64,000 nt of DNA, taken from Nitrosomonas sp. GTDB lineage: Bacteria; Pseudomonadota; Gammaproteobacteria; Burkholderiales; Nitrosomonadaceae. This document shows positions 8,499-18,459 of the stretch, piece by piece; within the stretch, counting starts at the first letter, position 1; each line of letters opens with the position of its first letter. Both the position numbers and the translations under genes were made by a program. The notes under the pieces were generated by a model. It was not told where the DNA came from and ran no database searches. It worked only from the letters and a program-made list of their open reading frames with translations. The DNA is taken from contig NZ_JAIEMO010000003.1 of NCBI RefSeq assembly GCF_019752095.1, forward strand, positions 124,001-188,000, read 5' to 3'.

Positions 8499-8599
8499 TC
8501 TTACCTTTTCCAATTGTCATTATCACGCGATATAGCGCTTTGGCAACTCAATGCATAAAGGCCTTCAATCAGTGCATTATAAATGCATTTAGATTAGCA

Positions 8600-8725
8600 A
8601 GTCGTTGAAAAAATAGCTGCATTGCCACTGCAGTGTTAAAAATAGGCTCAAAATGCTCATTTATCATGCGTAAACTTCGCTTTCCGCTTGTTTTTGCGAG
8701 GCACGAAAACGCTTTTCACCGGACT
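8600..8725 (-). mobile_element. MITE-like element, copy 3 (inverted)
   Basis: On the minus strand this 126-bp stretch aligns with copies 1 and 2. Shared blocks in the same order are TGAAAA.CGTTTTCG, AAAAAC.AGCGGAAAGCG, TGATAAATGAGCATTTTG, TTTTTAACACTGCAGTGGCA, and TTTTTTCAACGACTT at the end. The termini are AGTC-GTTGAAAA and its near-complement TTTTCACC-GGACT. It is more diverged than the other two copies. It lies upstream of ptuA, opposite in orientation to copy 1. Confidence 0.62.
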
Positions 8726-8742
8726 GACAAGAAACCAGAATA

Positions 8743-8762
8743 AGGGCTTATAACACAGCCCT
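8743..8762 (-). terminator. Possible terminator after ygjP
   Basis: On the minus strand AGGGCT and AGCCCT form a 6-bp stem with an 8-base loop, followed by TTATT. It lies about 15 bp beyond the stop of the metalloprotease-like gene that ends the leftward operon. Short stem and weak T run. Confidence 0.4.
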
Positions 8763-8778
8763 CTCTCGTTTGTATGGC

Positions 8779-9480
8779 CTAACCATATTCCTTAAGCTCC
8801 TTCCGAGCAACCAGATACCCCGGATAAACACCCCCCACCAATTCCCAAAACTCAGCAGAATGATTCATCTCAATCAAATGCGCCAGTTCATGCGCCACGA
8901 CGTAATCAACGAGATGCAGCGGCATTTGGATCAAACGCCAATTCAGGTGTATGAGGCCACGGCTGTTGCAGCTGCCCCAGCGGGTTTTAGCGCGCGACAA
9001 ACGGAATGGCGGAACACGTACATTAAGTGCTTGGGCATAGATCGCGATACGCTGCTGAAAGCAGGCAATGGCTTGCTGATAGTACCAAGCCATGACGAAT
9101 TTCTCGATTTGCCGAGGATTGAGTTGCGGTAAGGATTGTTCAGCAGTTCGCGCATTCGCAGTTTCATTGATGAAATACCGCACCATTTCAATTTCGCCCG
9201 ATGATTTCAGCGCGACATGCCACGGTTCACCCAATAATGGATAGATCGCATCTCGCGTCCATGACATGGCAAGGCTTTTTTTGTTTTCCCATTGTTCCAG
9301 CTTTTTCGTGATCCAGCCCGCTTTTTCCCGCAGGATGGTTTCGATTTGGGGAAGCACGGTTTGCAGCGGTACGCTGATGCGCAAGCCCTGATGGTCAATT
9401 GTTAAACCAATGGATTTGCGCTTACAACGTTTGAGTGTGTAAGTAATTTCCTGACCGTTGAGAATGGTTTGAGCAAGCAC
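8779..9480 (-). CDS. YgjP/DUF45-type metal-dependent hydrolase
   Basis: 233 residues of the WLM/YgjP family of small gluzincin-like metallopeptidases. Visible: the family N-terminus with YTLKRCKRKSIGLTIDHQGL, the conserved TRWGSCNSRGLIHLNWRL block, and the zinc motif VVAHELAHLIEMNHSAEFW (HExxH variant HELAH with a third His further on). The start is a GTG at 9478-9480. It is the last gene of the leftward run, 14 bp after plsC. Family members are often found near R-M and DNA-repair genes but their cellular substrate is not well defined. Confident in family, not in role. Confidence 0.85.
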   Translation of the reverse strand: MLAQTILNGQEITYTLKRCKRKSIGLTIDHQGLRISVPLQTVLPQIETILREKAGWITKKLEQWENKKSLAMSWTRDAIYPLLGEPWHVALKSSGEIEMVRYFINETANARTAEQSLPQLNPRQIEKFVMAWYYQQAIACFQQRIAIYAQALNVRVPPFRLSRAKTRWGSCNSRGLIHLNWRLIQMPLHLVDYVVAHELAHLIEMNHSAEFWELVGGVYPGYLVARKELKEYG

Positions 9481-9494
9481 TCTTATGGTTTTTA

Positions 9495-10214
9495 CTAGCT
9501 CTTCTGCCTAATGCGAAGCATTTCAAACTCAATCCAGGCCTCCACCTGCGCATTCAATTCGCCGGGTTCCATGCCGGTGGGGTCGATTGGCTTGCCGATA
9601 CTGACAGTGATGGTGCCGGGGTGTTTGACGAAAGAATTTCTCCCCCATAACTCGCCGGCATTGTGTGCGACCGGCACTACCAGCGTGTTTGTATGCGTTG
9701 CCAGCCATGCGCCACCGATACGATATTTGCCGCGCTGGCCGGGCGGAATACGCGTACCCTCCGGAAAGATCACAATCCAGAATCCTTGCTTTAACCGGTC
9801 TTTGCCTTGCTCAACAATCTGTTCCAATGCTTTCTTTTTGGCGCTCCGGTCGATCGCGATGGGGCTGGTCATGGCCAAGCCCCAGCCGAAAAATGGGATG
9901 CGCAATAACTCCTTTTTCAGTACCCACACTTGGGGCGGAAAAATTTTCTGGAAAGCTAATGTCTCCCATGCCGATTGATGTTTGGACAACACGATACTCG
10001 GAGTTTTCGGGATATTTTCCACACCGATGATCTGATAACGAATACCACACAGATTGCGCAGTAAAAACAGCATGATGAAGGTCCAGCTGGAAGTAACCCG
10101 ATACCGATTATGCGGCGATAATGGAAAACAGGCTAATGTCAGCAAAGCATATGGCGGCGTAATGATGATTTGCAACAACATATACAGTGTTGAGCGAAGA
10201 ATGGTCACTATCAT
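9495..10214 (-). CDS. plsC: 1-acyl-sn-glycerol-3-phosphate acyltransferase
   Basis: 239 residues. PlsC adds the second acyl chain to lysophosphatidic acid, making phosphatidic acid at the inner membrane. The catalytic block I reads KHQSAWETLAF, an HX4E form of the usual HX4D common in beta- and alphaproteobacterial homologues, and block III reads VIFPEGTR. A hydrophobic N-terminus (about residues 8-30) is consistent with membrane attachment. The ATG at 10214 overlaps the stop of gmhB in an ATGA, so the genes are coupled. The order glyS-gmhB-plsC is common in betaproteobacteria. Confidence 0.93.
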   Translation of the reverse strand: MIVTILRSTLYMLLQIIITPPYALLTLACFPLSPHNRYRVTSSWTFIMLFLLRNLCGIRYQIIGVENIPKTPSIVLSKHQSAWETLAFQKIFPPQVWVLKKELLRIPFFGWGLAMTSPIAIDRSAKKKALEQIVEQGKDRLKQGFWIVIFPEGTRIPPGQRGKYRIGGAWLATHTNTLVVPVAHNAGELWGRNSFVKHPGTITVSIGKPIDPTGMEPGELNAQVEAWIEFEMLRIRQKS

Positions 10215-10750
10215 GTATTTTCAATCAGCGCGTGGGCCATCGCAGCCAGATTCTCAAAAATCTGTGTATTAGCGGGGATTTCACTCTCATTGCGCGTTAC
10301 TTGTCCATGCCCGGTCAACACCAAGATTGGGATTGCACCAACAGCCGCAGCAGCTTGCAGATCCTTTAATGAATCACCAACAACCGGAACATTCCTTAAA
10401 TTGACACCGTAACGTTGCATGATTTCATCAAACAAACCGGTCGCCGGTTTACGGCAGGTGCATTTGTCCGCATCCGTATGCGGGCAAAAAAATATCGCAT
10501 CGATGCGCCCGCCAACATGATGAATTGCTTTGTACATTTGGTCATTAATGGCGTTGTAAGTCGTCATATCGATCAAGCCGCGACCAATGCTCGATTGATT
10601 GGTGGCAATGACTACGCGATAACCGGAATGCGTTAACCGGGCAATGGCCTCCAGACTGCCTGGAATGGGAATCCATTCTTCCGGCGTTTTGATAAAGGTA
10701 TCACTGCATTGGTTTATTACACCCGTTTGGTCGAGGATGATCAGTTTCAT
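10211..10750 (-). CDS. gmhB: Heptose bisphosphate phosphatase GmhB, with altered catalytic loop
   Basis: 179 residues of the HAD superfamily, subfamily GmhB, which dephosphorylates D-glycero-D-manno-heptose 1,7-bisphosphate on the way to the LPS inner core. Motif II (VVIATNQSSIGRG), the zinc-site cysteines (CPHTDADKCTCRKP) and motif IV (VGDSLKDLQAA) are conserved. Motif I is not: the usual DRDGVIN reads DQTGVIN. D7, the nucleophile, is kept, but the second Asp, which acts as general acid/base in HAD phosphatases, is Thr9. The change is in the raw bases (GACCAAACGGGT). The enzyme may be slow, altered in function or failing. One base separates it from the glyS stop. Confidence 0.88.
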   Translation of the reverse strand: MKLIILDQTGVINQCSDTFIKTPEEWIPIPGSLEAIARLTHSGYRVVIATNQSSIGRGLIDMTTYNAINDQMYKAIHHVGGRIDAIFFCPHTDADKCTCRKPATGLFDEIMQRYGVNLRNVPVVGDSLKDLQAAAAVGAIPILVLTGHGQVTRNESEIPANTQIFENLAAMAHALIENT

Positions 10751-10751
10751 G

Positions 10752-12953
10752 CTAACTAACCGCCAATTTTGAAAGATCAGCTACACGATTCATGGTTTGC
10801 TGAAGTTGTTTCAATAAGGCAAGCCGGTTATTGCGTAGTGACTCATCTTCAACATTCACCATCACATGATCAAAAAAAGCATCGATCGGTGATTTGAGCT
10901 TGGCAAGAGTTTGCAGCGAAGCGGTATAATCACCTGCTGCAAAAGCTTTTTCTATTTGCGGCAATAGGGTTGTTAATGTTTGATGGAGCACCTGCTCAGC
11001 TTCTTCCTGCAATAGCCTGGCATTTACTTCATCATGGATGCTACCTTCCGATTTCTTGAGGATATTGCCCACCCGCTTGTTGGCTGCTGCCAGGCTGATG
11101 GCTTCAGGCAATGCTGCAAAAGCCCGCACGGCGGCGAGACGCTTCGGAATGTCGCTCAGATTCTGCGGACTCAGACTGAGCACAGCATCGACTTCCTGCG
11201 CGGTGTAACCTTGTTCGCGTAAACTTCCGGCGAGTCGCTCATAAACAAATGCCAGCAATTGCTCATGTGATTCTTTTGGCACTCGGCGTGAAAATAATTT
11301 ATGAACAGTTTCGTTATCGAAATATAAAGCAATTCTTCCTACTTTTTTTATAGACTCCATCCAATGCTGAGGAATCTCTTTATCTTCAATGACCTCAACA
11401 GTCGACCGAATTAATTGGCCCAATTCAAGCGATAAATCCTTTTCAATCAAGATGCGAATAATGCCCAAAGCATAGCGCCGCAATGCAAACGGATCCTTGT
11501 CACCAGTTGGAATTTCACCGATACCGAACATATTAACCAGTGTTTCCAGCTTATCCGCCAGCGCTAGACAAATGCCGACCTGATTTTGTGGCAATTTATC
11601 TCCGGCAAAACGTGGCTTATAGTGATCTTCAATAGCATAGGCGATATCGTCACCCAACCCCTCTTGTTGCGCATAATAACGTCCCATGATGCCTTGCAGT
11701 TCTGGAAATTCGCCCACCATGCCAGTCAAAAGATCCGCTTTTGCCAGCATGACCGCTTTAGCGACCTGGGCGGCTAGTCTGTCACCATCTAATTGTTGCC
11801 CGATCATACTAGCGATCGCACGGACATATTGCATACGCAAGCCCTGTGTTCCAAGCTTGCTATGGTAAATCATCGTATCCAATTTCCAAGCTCGCGATGC
11901 CAATGTATCTTTACAATCTTGATCGTAGAAGAATTTAGCATCGGCTAAACGCGAACGCACCACACGTTCATTTCCAGCGATCACTTGCGTTGGATCAATG
12001 GGCCGGATATTGGAAACCAGCAGGAACTTGTTGGCCAATTTTTCCTGCGCATCGAGCAACGGGAAATATTTCTGATTCGCCTTCATGGTCAGAATCAGAC
12101 ATTCCTGCGGCACTTGCAGAAATTCTGCATCGAATTTGCAAACTAGCACATTAGGATGCTCGACCAATGCGGTCACTTCGTCCAGCAAAGCATCATCGTC
12201 AATCGGGGTAAGATTTTCCTGTGCGGCAGCTAAAGCAAGCTGACGAACGATTTCGGTGCGGCGTTCAGCAAAACCTACAACGACCGCGCCTTCGGTAATT
12301 AATTGCTGCACATAACTGTCGGCATTGTGCAGTACGATGGGATTGACCCTCGCTTCAAAACGATGCCCTTGTGTCTCGCGTCCGGCTTGCAAACCTAGAG
12401 TATTGACAGGGACAATATCTGCGCCATGCAACGCGACCAATGCATGCGCGGGGCGCACAAAGTTGACGCTGCTCCAACCATCCGCCAATTGATACGTCAT
12501 CACCTTGGGAATCGGTAATTGACTGATCGTTTCCTGCAACGCTTTTTGCAGGCCGTCGGTCAACGACGTGCCTTTGACGGTGTTGTCCAGAAATAGTGTT
12601 TCGGTTTTACCATCCAGCGCGCGTTTGAGCTGTGGCACGACTGTAGCATCCACGCCAAAGCTTGCCAGTTTTTTCAATAATGGCGGTGTTGGATGGCCTT
12701 GCGCATCCAGGCCGACGGTTGCTGGCATTAGTTTTTGAGTAACCGCTTTATCGGCAGCTTGCGCAGCCACGTTGCTGATATGCACTGCCAGCCTCCTCGG
12801 GGTTGCATAGGAGGCGACGGTTGCATCTTTGGTTATCAATCCTTGCGCTTCCAGGCTGACCGCCAATAATTGCGCAAAGCTGTTACCCAATTGTTTCAGC
12901 GATTTGGGTGGCAATTCTTCCACTAATAATTCAACGAGCAGGTTCTGGGCCAT
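10752..12953 (-). CDS. glyS: Glycyl-tRNA synthetase beta subunit
   Basis: 733 residues from [17 protein letters not shown], the family N-terminus. Two ATGs lie in tandem (12954-12956 and 12951-12953); both overlap the glyQ stop, and the open frame before them is glyQ sequence in another frame. The beta subunit of the bacterial alpha2beta2 enzyme binds tRNA-Gly and carries an HD-like domain and a C-terminal anticodon-binding domain (DALR type, VMVNVEDESLRNNRLALLKQ). Length is slightly above the E. coli protein. It is coupled to glyQ. Confidence 0.95.
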   Translation of the reverse strand: MAQNLLVELLVEELPPKSLKQLGNSFAQLLAVSLEAQGLITKDATVASYATPRRLAVHISNVAAQAADKAVTQKLMPATVGLDAQGHPTPPLLKKLASFGVDATVVPQLKRALDGKTETLFLDNTVKGTSLTDGLQKALQETISQLPIPKVMTYQLADGWSSVNFVRPAHALVALHGADIVPVNTLGLQAGRETQGHRFEARVNPIVLHNADSYVQQLITEGAVVVGFAERRTEIVRQLALAAAQENLTPIDDDALLDEVTALVEHPNVLVCKFDAEFLQVPQECLILTMKANQKYFPLLDAQEKLANKFLLVSNIRPIDPTQVIAGNERVVRSRLADAKFFYDQDCKDTLASRAWKLDTMIYHSKLGTQGLRMQYVRAIASMIGQQLDGDRLAAQVAKAVMLAKADLLTGMVGEFPELQGIMGRYYAQQEGLGDDIAYAIEDHYKPRFAGDKLPQNQVGICLALADKLETLVNMFGIGEIPTGDKDPFALRRYALGIIRILIEKDLSLELGQLIRSTVEVIEDKEIPQHWMESIKKVGRIALYFDNETVHKLFSRRVPKESHEQLLAFVYERLAGSLREQGYTAQEVDAVLSLSPQNLSDIPKRLAAVRAFAALPEAISLAAANKRVGNILKKSEGSIHDEVNARLLQEEAEQVLHQTLTTLLPQIEKAFAAGDYTASLQTLAKLKSPIDAFFDHVMVNVEDESLRNNRLALLKQLQQTMNRVADLSKLAVS

Positions 12954-13876
12954 CATGCAGACTTCACTATATCGGGCATTTGTTCGACCCATTCGCGCGG
13001 GGCCATCGGGAAAGGAGGATTCAGGCTTGCGCGGCTATCGTAATACGCCTTGGCGACTTGCCGCGACAAGTTGCGGATGCGCCCGATATATGCGGCGCGC
13101 TCTGTGACCGAAATAGCGCCGCGTGCATCCAGCAGATTGAACGTATGCGCGGCTTTCAACACTTGCTCGTAGGCAGGCAGCGCCAATTGTTTTTCGATAA
13201 GATGATTGGCTTGCGCTTCATGCTTGCCGAACGACAGAAACAGAAACTCGGTATCGCTCTGCTCAAAATTATAGATTGATTGCTCCACTTCGTTCTGATG
13301 ATACACATCGTGATAAGTCAATCCTTGGGTCCAGGTTAGGTCAAACACGCTTTCCACGCCTTGCAAATACATCGCAAGCCGCTCCAATCCATAGGTAACT
13401 TCACCGGTAGCTGGTTTGCAATCAATGCCGCCAACCTGTTGGAAATAGGTGAATTGCGTCACTTCCATGCCATTGAGCCAAACCTCCCAGCCCAAACCCC
13501 AGGCACCCAGAGTGGGATTTTCCCAATCATCTTCGACCAAACGCACGTCGTTTTGCGTCAAATCAAACCCCAGTTCGCGTAACGAGTCGAAATATAAGTC
13601 CAGAATATTCTTCGGTGACGGTTTGAGCACTACCTGAAATTGATAATAATGTTGCAAGCGATTCGGGTTGTCGCCATAACGCCCATCTTTCGGTCGGCGC
13701 GCTGGTTGTACGTATGCCGCTTTCCAAGGCTCAGGGCCGATGGCACGCAAAAAAGTAGCGGTATGGCTGGTTCCCGCGCCGACTTCCATATCGTAGGGTT
13801 GCAAAATCGCGCATCCTTGCTTATCCCAATACCGTTGCAAGGTCAGGATGATTTCCTGAAAAGTAAGTGTTGACAT
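12953..13876 (-). CDS. glyQ: Glycyl-tRNA synthetase alpha subunit
   Basis: 307 residues from [20 protein letters not shown] at 13876. The open frame reaches to 13969, but those 31 codons lie between lnt and glyQ and match nothing. GlyQ is the catalytic class II subunit that activates glycine and charges tRNA-Gly together with GlyS. Signature segments: [40 protein letters not shown] and [14 protein letters not shown]. coli GlyQ is 303 residues, so length is normal. Confidence 0.96.
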   Translation of the reverse strand: MSTLTFQEIILTLQRYWDKQGCAILQPYDMEVGAGTSHTATFLRAIGPEPWKAAYVQPARRPKDGRYGDNPNRLQHYYQFQVVLKPSPKNILDLYFDSLRELGFDLTQNDVRLVEDDWENPTLGAWGLGWEVWLNGMEVTQFTYFQQVGGIDCKPATGEVTYGLERLAMYLQGVESVFDLTWTQGLTYHDVYHQNEVEQSIYNFEQSDTEFLFLSFGKHEAQANHLIEKQLALPAYEQVLKAAHTFNLLDARGAISVTERAAYIGRIRNLSRQVAKAYYDSRASLNPPFPMAPREWVEQMPDIVKSA

Positions 13877-13920
13877 GAAGAATCTGGATTGAACCACTCT
13901 CAAATGAAGTAATGCGGATT

Positions 13921-15447
13921 TTACCGGGTTTTTCGCGCGGTGCGAAACGCGGATAGCAATCCAATGCATATTAGCAAACCGGCGAGTCCAAGTACCGGGT
14001 AATTTCCCATCCGCACATAGGGCGTGGCTCCGGTAAAACCTTGCGCTAATCCATGCAACGCCGCAGTAGTAAAAATTTCAATGGTTTGCAATACCTTGCC
14101 GCGCTCGTCGATGATCGCGGTTACACCAGTATTGGTGGCTCGCAGCATGTAGCGTCCGGTTTCCAGCGCGCGCATTTGCGAAATCTGCAAATGCTGCTGT
14201 GGCCCGATCGAGCGCCCAAACCAGGCGTCATTGCTGACATTAACCAACATCGTGGCTTGTGGTAACTGATTAATGATTTCTTCGCCAAAAACATCTTCGT
14301 AGCAAATATTGATCGCAACACGCTGACCTGCCAGATTCATCGGCTGTTGATCCAGGCTGCCGCGCGAAAAATCCGATAGCGGTATTTGCAATACATCGAT
14401 AACCCACCCGAATATGGGCTTTAATGGAATAAATTCACCAAAAGGAACCAAATGATGCTTGCGGTAATTTTGCTCTGGTGCGGAACCAAAACTGAACATG
14501 GTGTTGTAATATTCGTCAGCATTATGGGCATCACGCTCGGCCAGCCCGATCAATACATCGCCATTGTTGTTTTTGGCATGCTCAGCCAGATGCGACAAAT
14601 AGAGTTTCGGTACGACATCGCTGAACAAAGGGATAGAAATTTCCGGTGTTACAATCAAGCGGCTATCACTTTCCAGAATCAGCCGGGCATAGGTTTCCAT
14701 CGTATTTTGCAAATAGTCTTCGCGCCATTTCAGATCCTGGGCGATATTACCCTGCAGCAGACTCACCGTAACCGGTTCACCTTGCGGCTTCACCCAGTTA
14801 ATTGCCTGTAAACCATATCCGCCGAGCCAAATTAGCATTAAGGGCAGTCCGTAACGCCAGTGCCTGACCCCTTTATCAATCCAGAAAAATAGCAACGCAG
14901 CACTGAATACCACGATCATTGAGATACCGTATACACCGATGATCGGCGCAAAGCCTGCCAAGGGACTGAAAGGTGCCTGTGAGTAGCCCATCAACAACCA
15001 TGGAAAACCGGTAAACAAAGTACCGCGCAGCCATTCAAACGATATCCACAGTGCGGCAGCCAGTGCAGCCCAGAGAAATGATGAAGTCAAACGAAGTTTA
15101 GCCAATAACCACAACCCCGAAGCAGGGAAGAGCGACAGATAAGCACAGAGTATAATCAATGCGACAACCGCGATGGGCATCGGCATTGCGCCGAAATCGT
15201 GCAAACTGACATAAATCCATGTGACGCCAGCACTAAACAGTCCCATGCCAAAACAAAACCCTAGTGTTGCACTTTTGATCGGGGATGGGCTATTGTGACA
15301 ATAACCGAACAATGCAGCGAGCGTAATCACCGGAACCGGAAACAGATAAAAAGGTGCAAAACCAAGCACAGTCAGCACACCCAACAAATAAACAATAATT
15401 AATTTAACGTAAGAATTTTTCAAGAGAGTCAAAATTGGAAATATCAA
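13921..15447 (-). CDS. lnt: Apolipoprotein N-acyltransferase
   Basis: 508 residues. Lnt is an inner-membrane enzyme that adds the third acyl chain to the N-terminal cysteine of lipoproteins so that Lol can sort them. The first 190 residues hold several hydrophobic helices ([20 protein letters not shown] and others). The periplasmic nitrilase-like domain follows, with the catalytic Glu in [10 protein letters not shown], Lys in [13 protein letters not shown] and Cys in [13 protein letters not shown] final helix is near the C-terminus. The gene is 44 bp upstream of glyQ. The CorC-type gene often found before lnt is absent here. Confidence 0.95.
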   Translation of the reverse strand: MIFPILTLLKNSYVKLIIVYLLGVLTVLGFAPFYLFPVPVITLAALFGYCHNSPSPIKSATLGFCFGMGLFSAGVTWIYVSLHDFGAMPMPIAVVALIILCAYLSLFPASGLWLLAKLRLTSSFLWAALAAALWISFEWLRGTLFTGFPWLLMGYSQAPFSPLAGFAPIIGVYGISMIVVFSAALLFFWIDKGVRHWRYGLPLMLIWLGGYGLQAINWVKPQGEPVTVSLLQGNIAQDLKWREDYLQNTMETYARLILESDSRLIVTPEISIPLFSDVVPKLYLSHLAEHAKNNNGDVLIGLAERDAHNADEYYNTMFSFGSAPEQNYRKHHLVPFGEFIPLKPIFGWVIDVLQIPLSDFSRGSLDQQPMNLAGQRVAINICYEDVFGEEIINQLPQATMLVNVSNDAWFGRSIGPQQHLQISQMRALETGRYMLRATNTGVTAIIDERGKVLQTIEIFTTAALHGLAQGFTGATPYVRMGNYPVLGLAGLLICIGLLSAFRTARKTR

Positions 15448-15813
15448 TAGATAAAATTCATGCGCTAGTATGCTTGAATTTTAGTGCAAGCCGGTAGAAT
15501 TATGAACTTTCGTGATTTAATGTCGTTCTCAGCATCTCCTTAACATAAATTCATCAATAATTCCTTGCGTACCATCTAATTCTTATTTTTCGTGATGACA
15601 TTCGATACAACTTATGCTAAATAATGATTTATTCACTTTATGACAAGTAAAAAAGTAGAATATGCGCATTATGCTAAAAATGATCGAGCAATGAATCCGA
15701 AGCGCTACTGAAGAAAGAATAATAATGAACTAAGGTTTGTGGGTCTAATTATGAGCTAGGAAAATGAACAGGCTGCACGATTTATCTTATTTTGAAAATC
15801 AATCGGATTTCTC
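15448..15813. other. Intergenic region between divergent lnt and TPR gene
   Basis: 366 AT-rich bases with many stops in all frames. It must hold the promoters for the leftward lnt operon and the rightward TPR gene. I see no convincing sigma70 pair, repeat or RNA structure in it. Confidence 0.5.
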
Positions 15814-17550
15814 ATGAAATTTAAACTTCTATGTGTGTTATTGCTATCTGGACTGACTGCCTGCGCGCAGATACCCGCGAACAAGGAAATAGAAAACACA
15901 GGAGAATCCAATGAGCAGGAAGACGTCAGTCAAGCTAATTTACCCAAGCAAGAACTGACCGCACCAATCTTATTTGATTTCCTGATCGGTGAAACAGCAT
16001 TACAGCGCGGCAATCTGGATATTGCGGTAAACCGATATGTCAAGCTGGCCAAAACCACGCGCGATCCCCGGATTGCTAAGCGTGCAACAGAAATTTCCCT
16101 GCACGCAGGTAACTCTTTTGCTGCCGAACAAGCGGCAACAATGTGGATTCAGCTTGAGCCGGATTCAGTAGATGCCCGCCAAACTATTGCAGCATTATTG
16201 GTAAATCTTGGCAAATTGGATGCCGCGCAACCTCATCTTGAAAAATTACTGGCTTCGGAAAAAGATGGGTTAGGCAATGCATTTATGCAACTTAACCAAT
16301 TGCTATCACGGAATTCAGATAAAGCGGCAACGTTGCTGTTAATACAACAACTATCCCAACCCTACAAAAATCTCCCGGAAGTTCATTTTGCCATTTCTCA
16401 GGCAGCTTGGTTTGCCAACCAGCACCAACTGGCATCCGAAGAAATGCAAAGCGCACTGGCACTGCGTCCAGATTGGGAAATCGCCGCAATTCATAACGGA
16501 CGGATATTACAGCGCATCTCAACTAACGATGCGGCTCAATTTTATCGCGACTATCTAAGGAAATATCCCGAAAGTAATGAAGTGCGGATTGCATATACTC
16601 GAGTATTAATAATCAGCAGTGAAACTGATACGGCGCGAGAACAATTGCAATGGTTAATGAACAAGAATCCGGACGATGCCGAAATCATGCTGGCTACCGG
16701 ACTTTTAGCTACAGAAATGGGTGACTTTGATGTCACCGAAACAAGTTTTAAAAAAGCACTGAGTCTGGGATACAAAGATACCAATGCTGTGTACTTTCAC
16801 TTAGGGCAGATTTATGAGGAAACGAATCGCCCTGAAATGGCGATGGACTCCTATCAGATGGTAAAAAGCGGGGGGCGTTATTTACCTGCACAAATACGCT
16901 ACGCAGATTTGTTGGCAACCCAAGGCTATCTGAAAGAAGCGCGTGAGCACCTACAAAAACTTCCGGCTGCCAATGATCAGCAAGCTGCTCATTTGATTCT
17001 GGCGGAAGCGCAAATTCTGCGCAGATCAAAAGCATATCAAGAAGTATATGATCTGCTTAACGAAGGTCTGAAGAAGCTGCCTGATTATCCTGAACTGCTT
17101 TATGATCGCGCACTGGCCGCCGACAAACTAAGAAAATTTAAAATTCTTGAGCAGGATTTGCGCAAGCTGATAAAACTCAAACCTGACAATGCTCATGCTT
17201 ACAACGCATTGGGTTACAGCTTCGCTGAACGCGGCATTGAATTACCGGAAGCGCTCAAACTGATAAGAAAAGCAGTTGAGCTTGCTCCAGAGGATCCATA
17301 TATCATGGATAGTTTGGGTTGGGTCTACTACCGCATGGGTAATCTAGCGGAGGGTTTAAATTACTTGAACTTAGCATTTACTGCTCGCCCAGATGCGGAA
17401 ATTGCAGCACACTTGGGTGAAGTACTTTGGGTACAAGGCGCTAAGGACGACGCCATAAATATTTGGCGATCTGCTTTAGAAAAAGAGCCTGATAATGAAG
17501 TTTTGCTTGAAACATTACAACGTCTTACAAAAAAGAAAGTCATCGACTAA
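15814..17550 (+). CDS. TPR-repeat lipoprotein
   Basis: 578 residues. The N-terminus has a lipoprotein signal (KLLCVLLLSGLTAC, modified cysteine C17). The rest is a chain of tetratricopeptide-like repeats; the clearest are AYNALGYSFAERGIELPEAL and PYIMDSLGWVYYRMGNLAEG near 465-525. TPR solenoids bind partner proteins. Similar betaproteobacterial proteins sit in the lnt/ispE neighbourhood and are annotated only as TPR proteins; a link to outer-membrane or lipoprotein biogenesis would fit lnt on one side and lolB further right but is inference. No RBS stands out before the ATG. It ends 108 bp before minC. Confidence 0.85.
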   Translation: MKFKLLCVLLLSGLTACAQIPANKEIENTGESNEQEDVSQANLPKQELTAPILFDFLIGETALQRGNLDIAVNRYVKLAKTTRDPRIAKRATEISLHAGNSFAAEQAATMWIQLEPDSVDARQTIAALLVNLGKLDAAQPHLEKLLASEKDGLGNAFMQLNQLLSRNSDKAATLLLIQQLSQPYKNLPEVHFAISQAAWFANQHQLASEEMQSALALRPDWEIAAIHNGRILQRISTNDAAQFYRDYLRKYPESNEVRIAYTRVLIISSETDTAREQLQWLMNKNPDDAEIMLATGLLATEMGDFDVTETSFKKALSLGYKDTNAVYFHLGQIYEETNRPEMAMDSYQMVKSGGRYLPAQIRYADLLATQGYLKEAREHLQKLPAANDQQAAHLILAEAQILRRSKAYQEVYDLLNEGLKKLPDYPELLYDRALAADKLRKFKILEQDLRKLIKLKPDNAHAYNALGYSFAERGIELPEALKLIRKAVELAPEDPYIMDSLGWVYYRMGNLAEGLNYLNLAFTARPDAEIAAHLGEVLWVQGAKDDAINIWRSALEKEPDNEVLLETLQRLTKKKVID

Positions 17551-17658
17551 ACTTTCTTATAAGTAGGACTTATAATCAACTTCATGATAAAAAAGCCATT
17601 AATTACATAACAATGAATCCTGATATAGTCCTCATGGTGCTACAATACGCTCTAAAAA

Positions 17659-18435
17659 ATGGCAAATACTTCTCCAACTCTTGAATTTAAAAGCAGCACC
17701 TTTTTTGCACCTATACTTATTCTTTATACGAATGACATGATTGCAATAGAGCAAACGCTGTATGAGAAAATTAATCTGGCACCAGATTTTTTCAAAGATT
17801 CGCCTCTGATGATTGATTTGCGTGAGTTAAATAAATTGAATCTGGATTTGGATTTTGCTCAGCTCGCGCAGCTTTTGCGAAGAGTTGGGTTTTTTCCTGT
17901 CGGTATTCGCGGAGGTAATGAGCAACAAAACAAGCAAGCACGCGTTTTATCACTTCCAATCGACACGGTACGCGAACTGGGTAATCCAATCATCATTGGT
18001 GAGACGCAAAAACAGGAAAGTACTCAACAACCTCTCACGCAGCCGGAAGTAGCCGCAATCAAAGAACCCAAGGAACCTGTGCAACCAGCAGCAATTCCAC
18101 CCGTATCTGCTACAACGATATTAGTTACTCAGCCGATTCGCTCCGGACAACGTATCTACGCATCCGGGGATTTGATCATATTATCTCAAGTCAGTGCAGG
18201 TGCCGAAATTATGGCCGAGGGTAACATACACGTCTATAATACCTTGCGAGGTCGCGCCCTAGCAGGTGTACATGGCAACACAGCCGCCAGAATATTTTGC
18301 TTCGATTTGCAAGCTGAGCTTATCTCTATCGCGGGAGATTATAAAACCAGTGAAGATTTAAACAAGCAAACATACAACAGTCCGGTACAAATATATTTAC
18401 AGAATCACGCATTGATCATTAAAGAGATTGCTTAA
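17659..18435 (+). CDS. minC: Septum-site determining protein MinC
   Basis: 258 residues. MinC blocks FtsZ assembly away from midcell. The N-terminal FtsZ-binding domain ([20 protein letters not shown], then a conserved [14 protein letters not shown]) is followed by a Pro/Glu-rich linker (about residues 115-150) and the C-terminal beta-helix domain ([46 protein letters not shown]), which dimerises and binds MinD. It is first in a minCDE operon, 24 bp before minD. Confidence 0.96.
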   Translation: MANTSPTLEFKSSTFFAPILILYTNDMIAIEQTLYEKINLAPDFFKDSPLMIDLRELNKLNLDLDFAQLAQLLRRVGFFPVGIRGGNEQQNKQARVLSLPIDTVRELGNPIIIGETQKQESTQQPLTQPEVAAIKEPKEPVQPAAIPPVSATTILVTQPIRSGQRIYASGDLIILSQVSAGAEIMAEGNIHVYNTLRGRALAGVHGNTAARIFCFDLQAELISIAGDYKTSEDLNKQTYNSPVQIYLQNHALIIKEIA

Positions 18436-18459
18436 AACCAAATAGCAAAGGAGGCTCAA

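Noticed and set aside
13876..13969. N-terminal extension of glyQ
   Set aside because: The added residues lie between lnt and glyQ and have no match to the family, which begins at MSTLTFQE.
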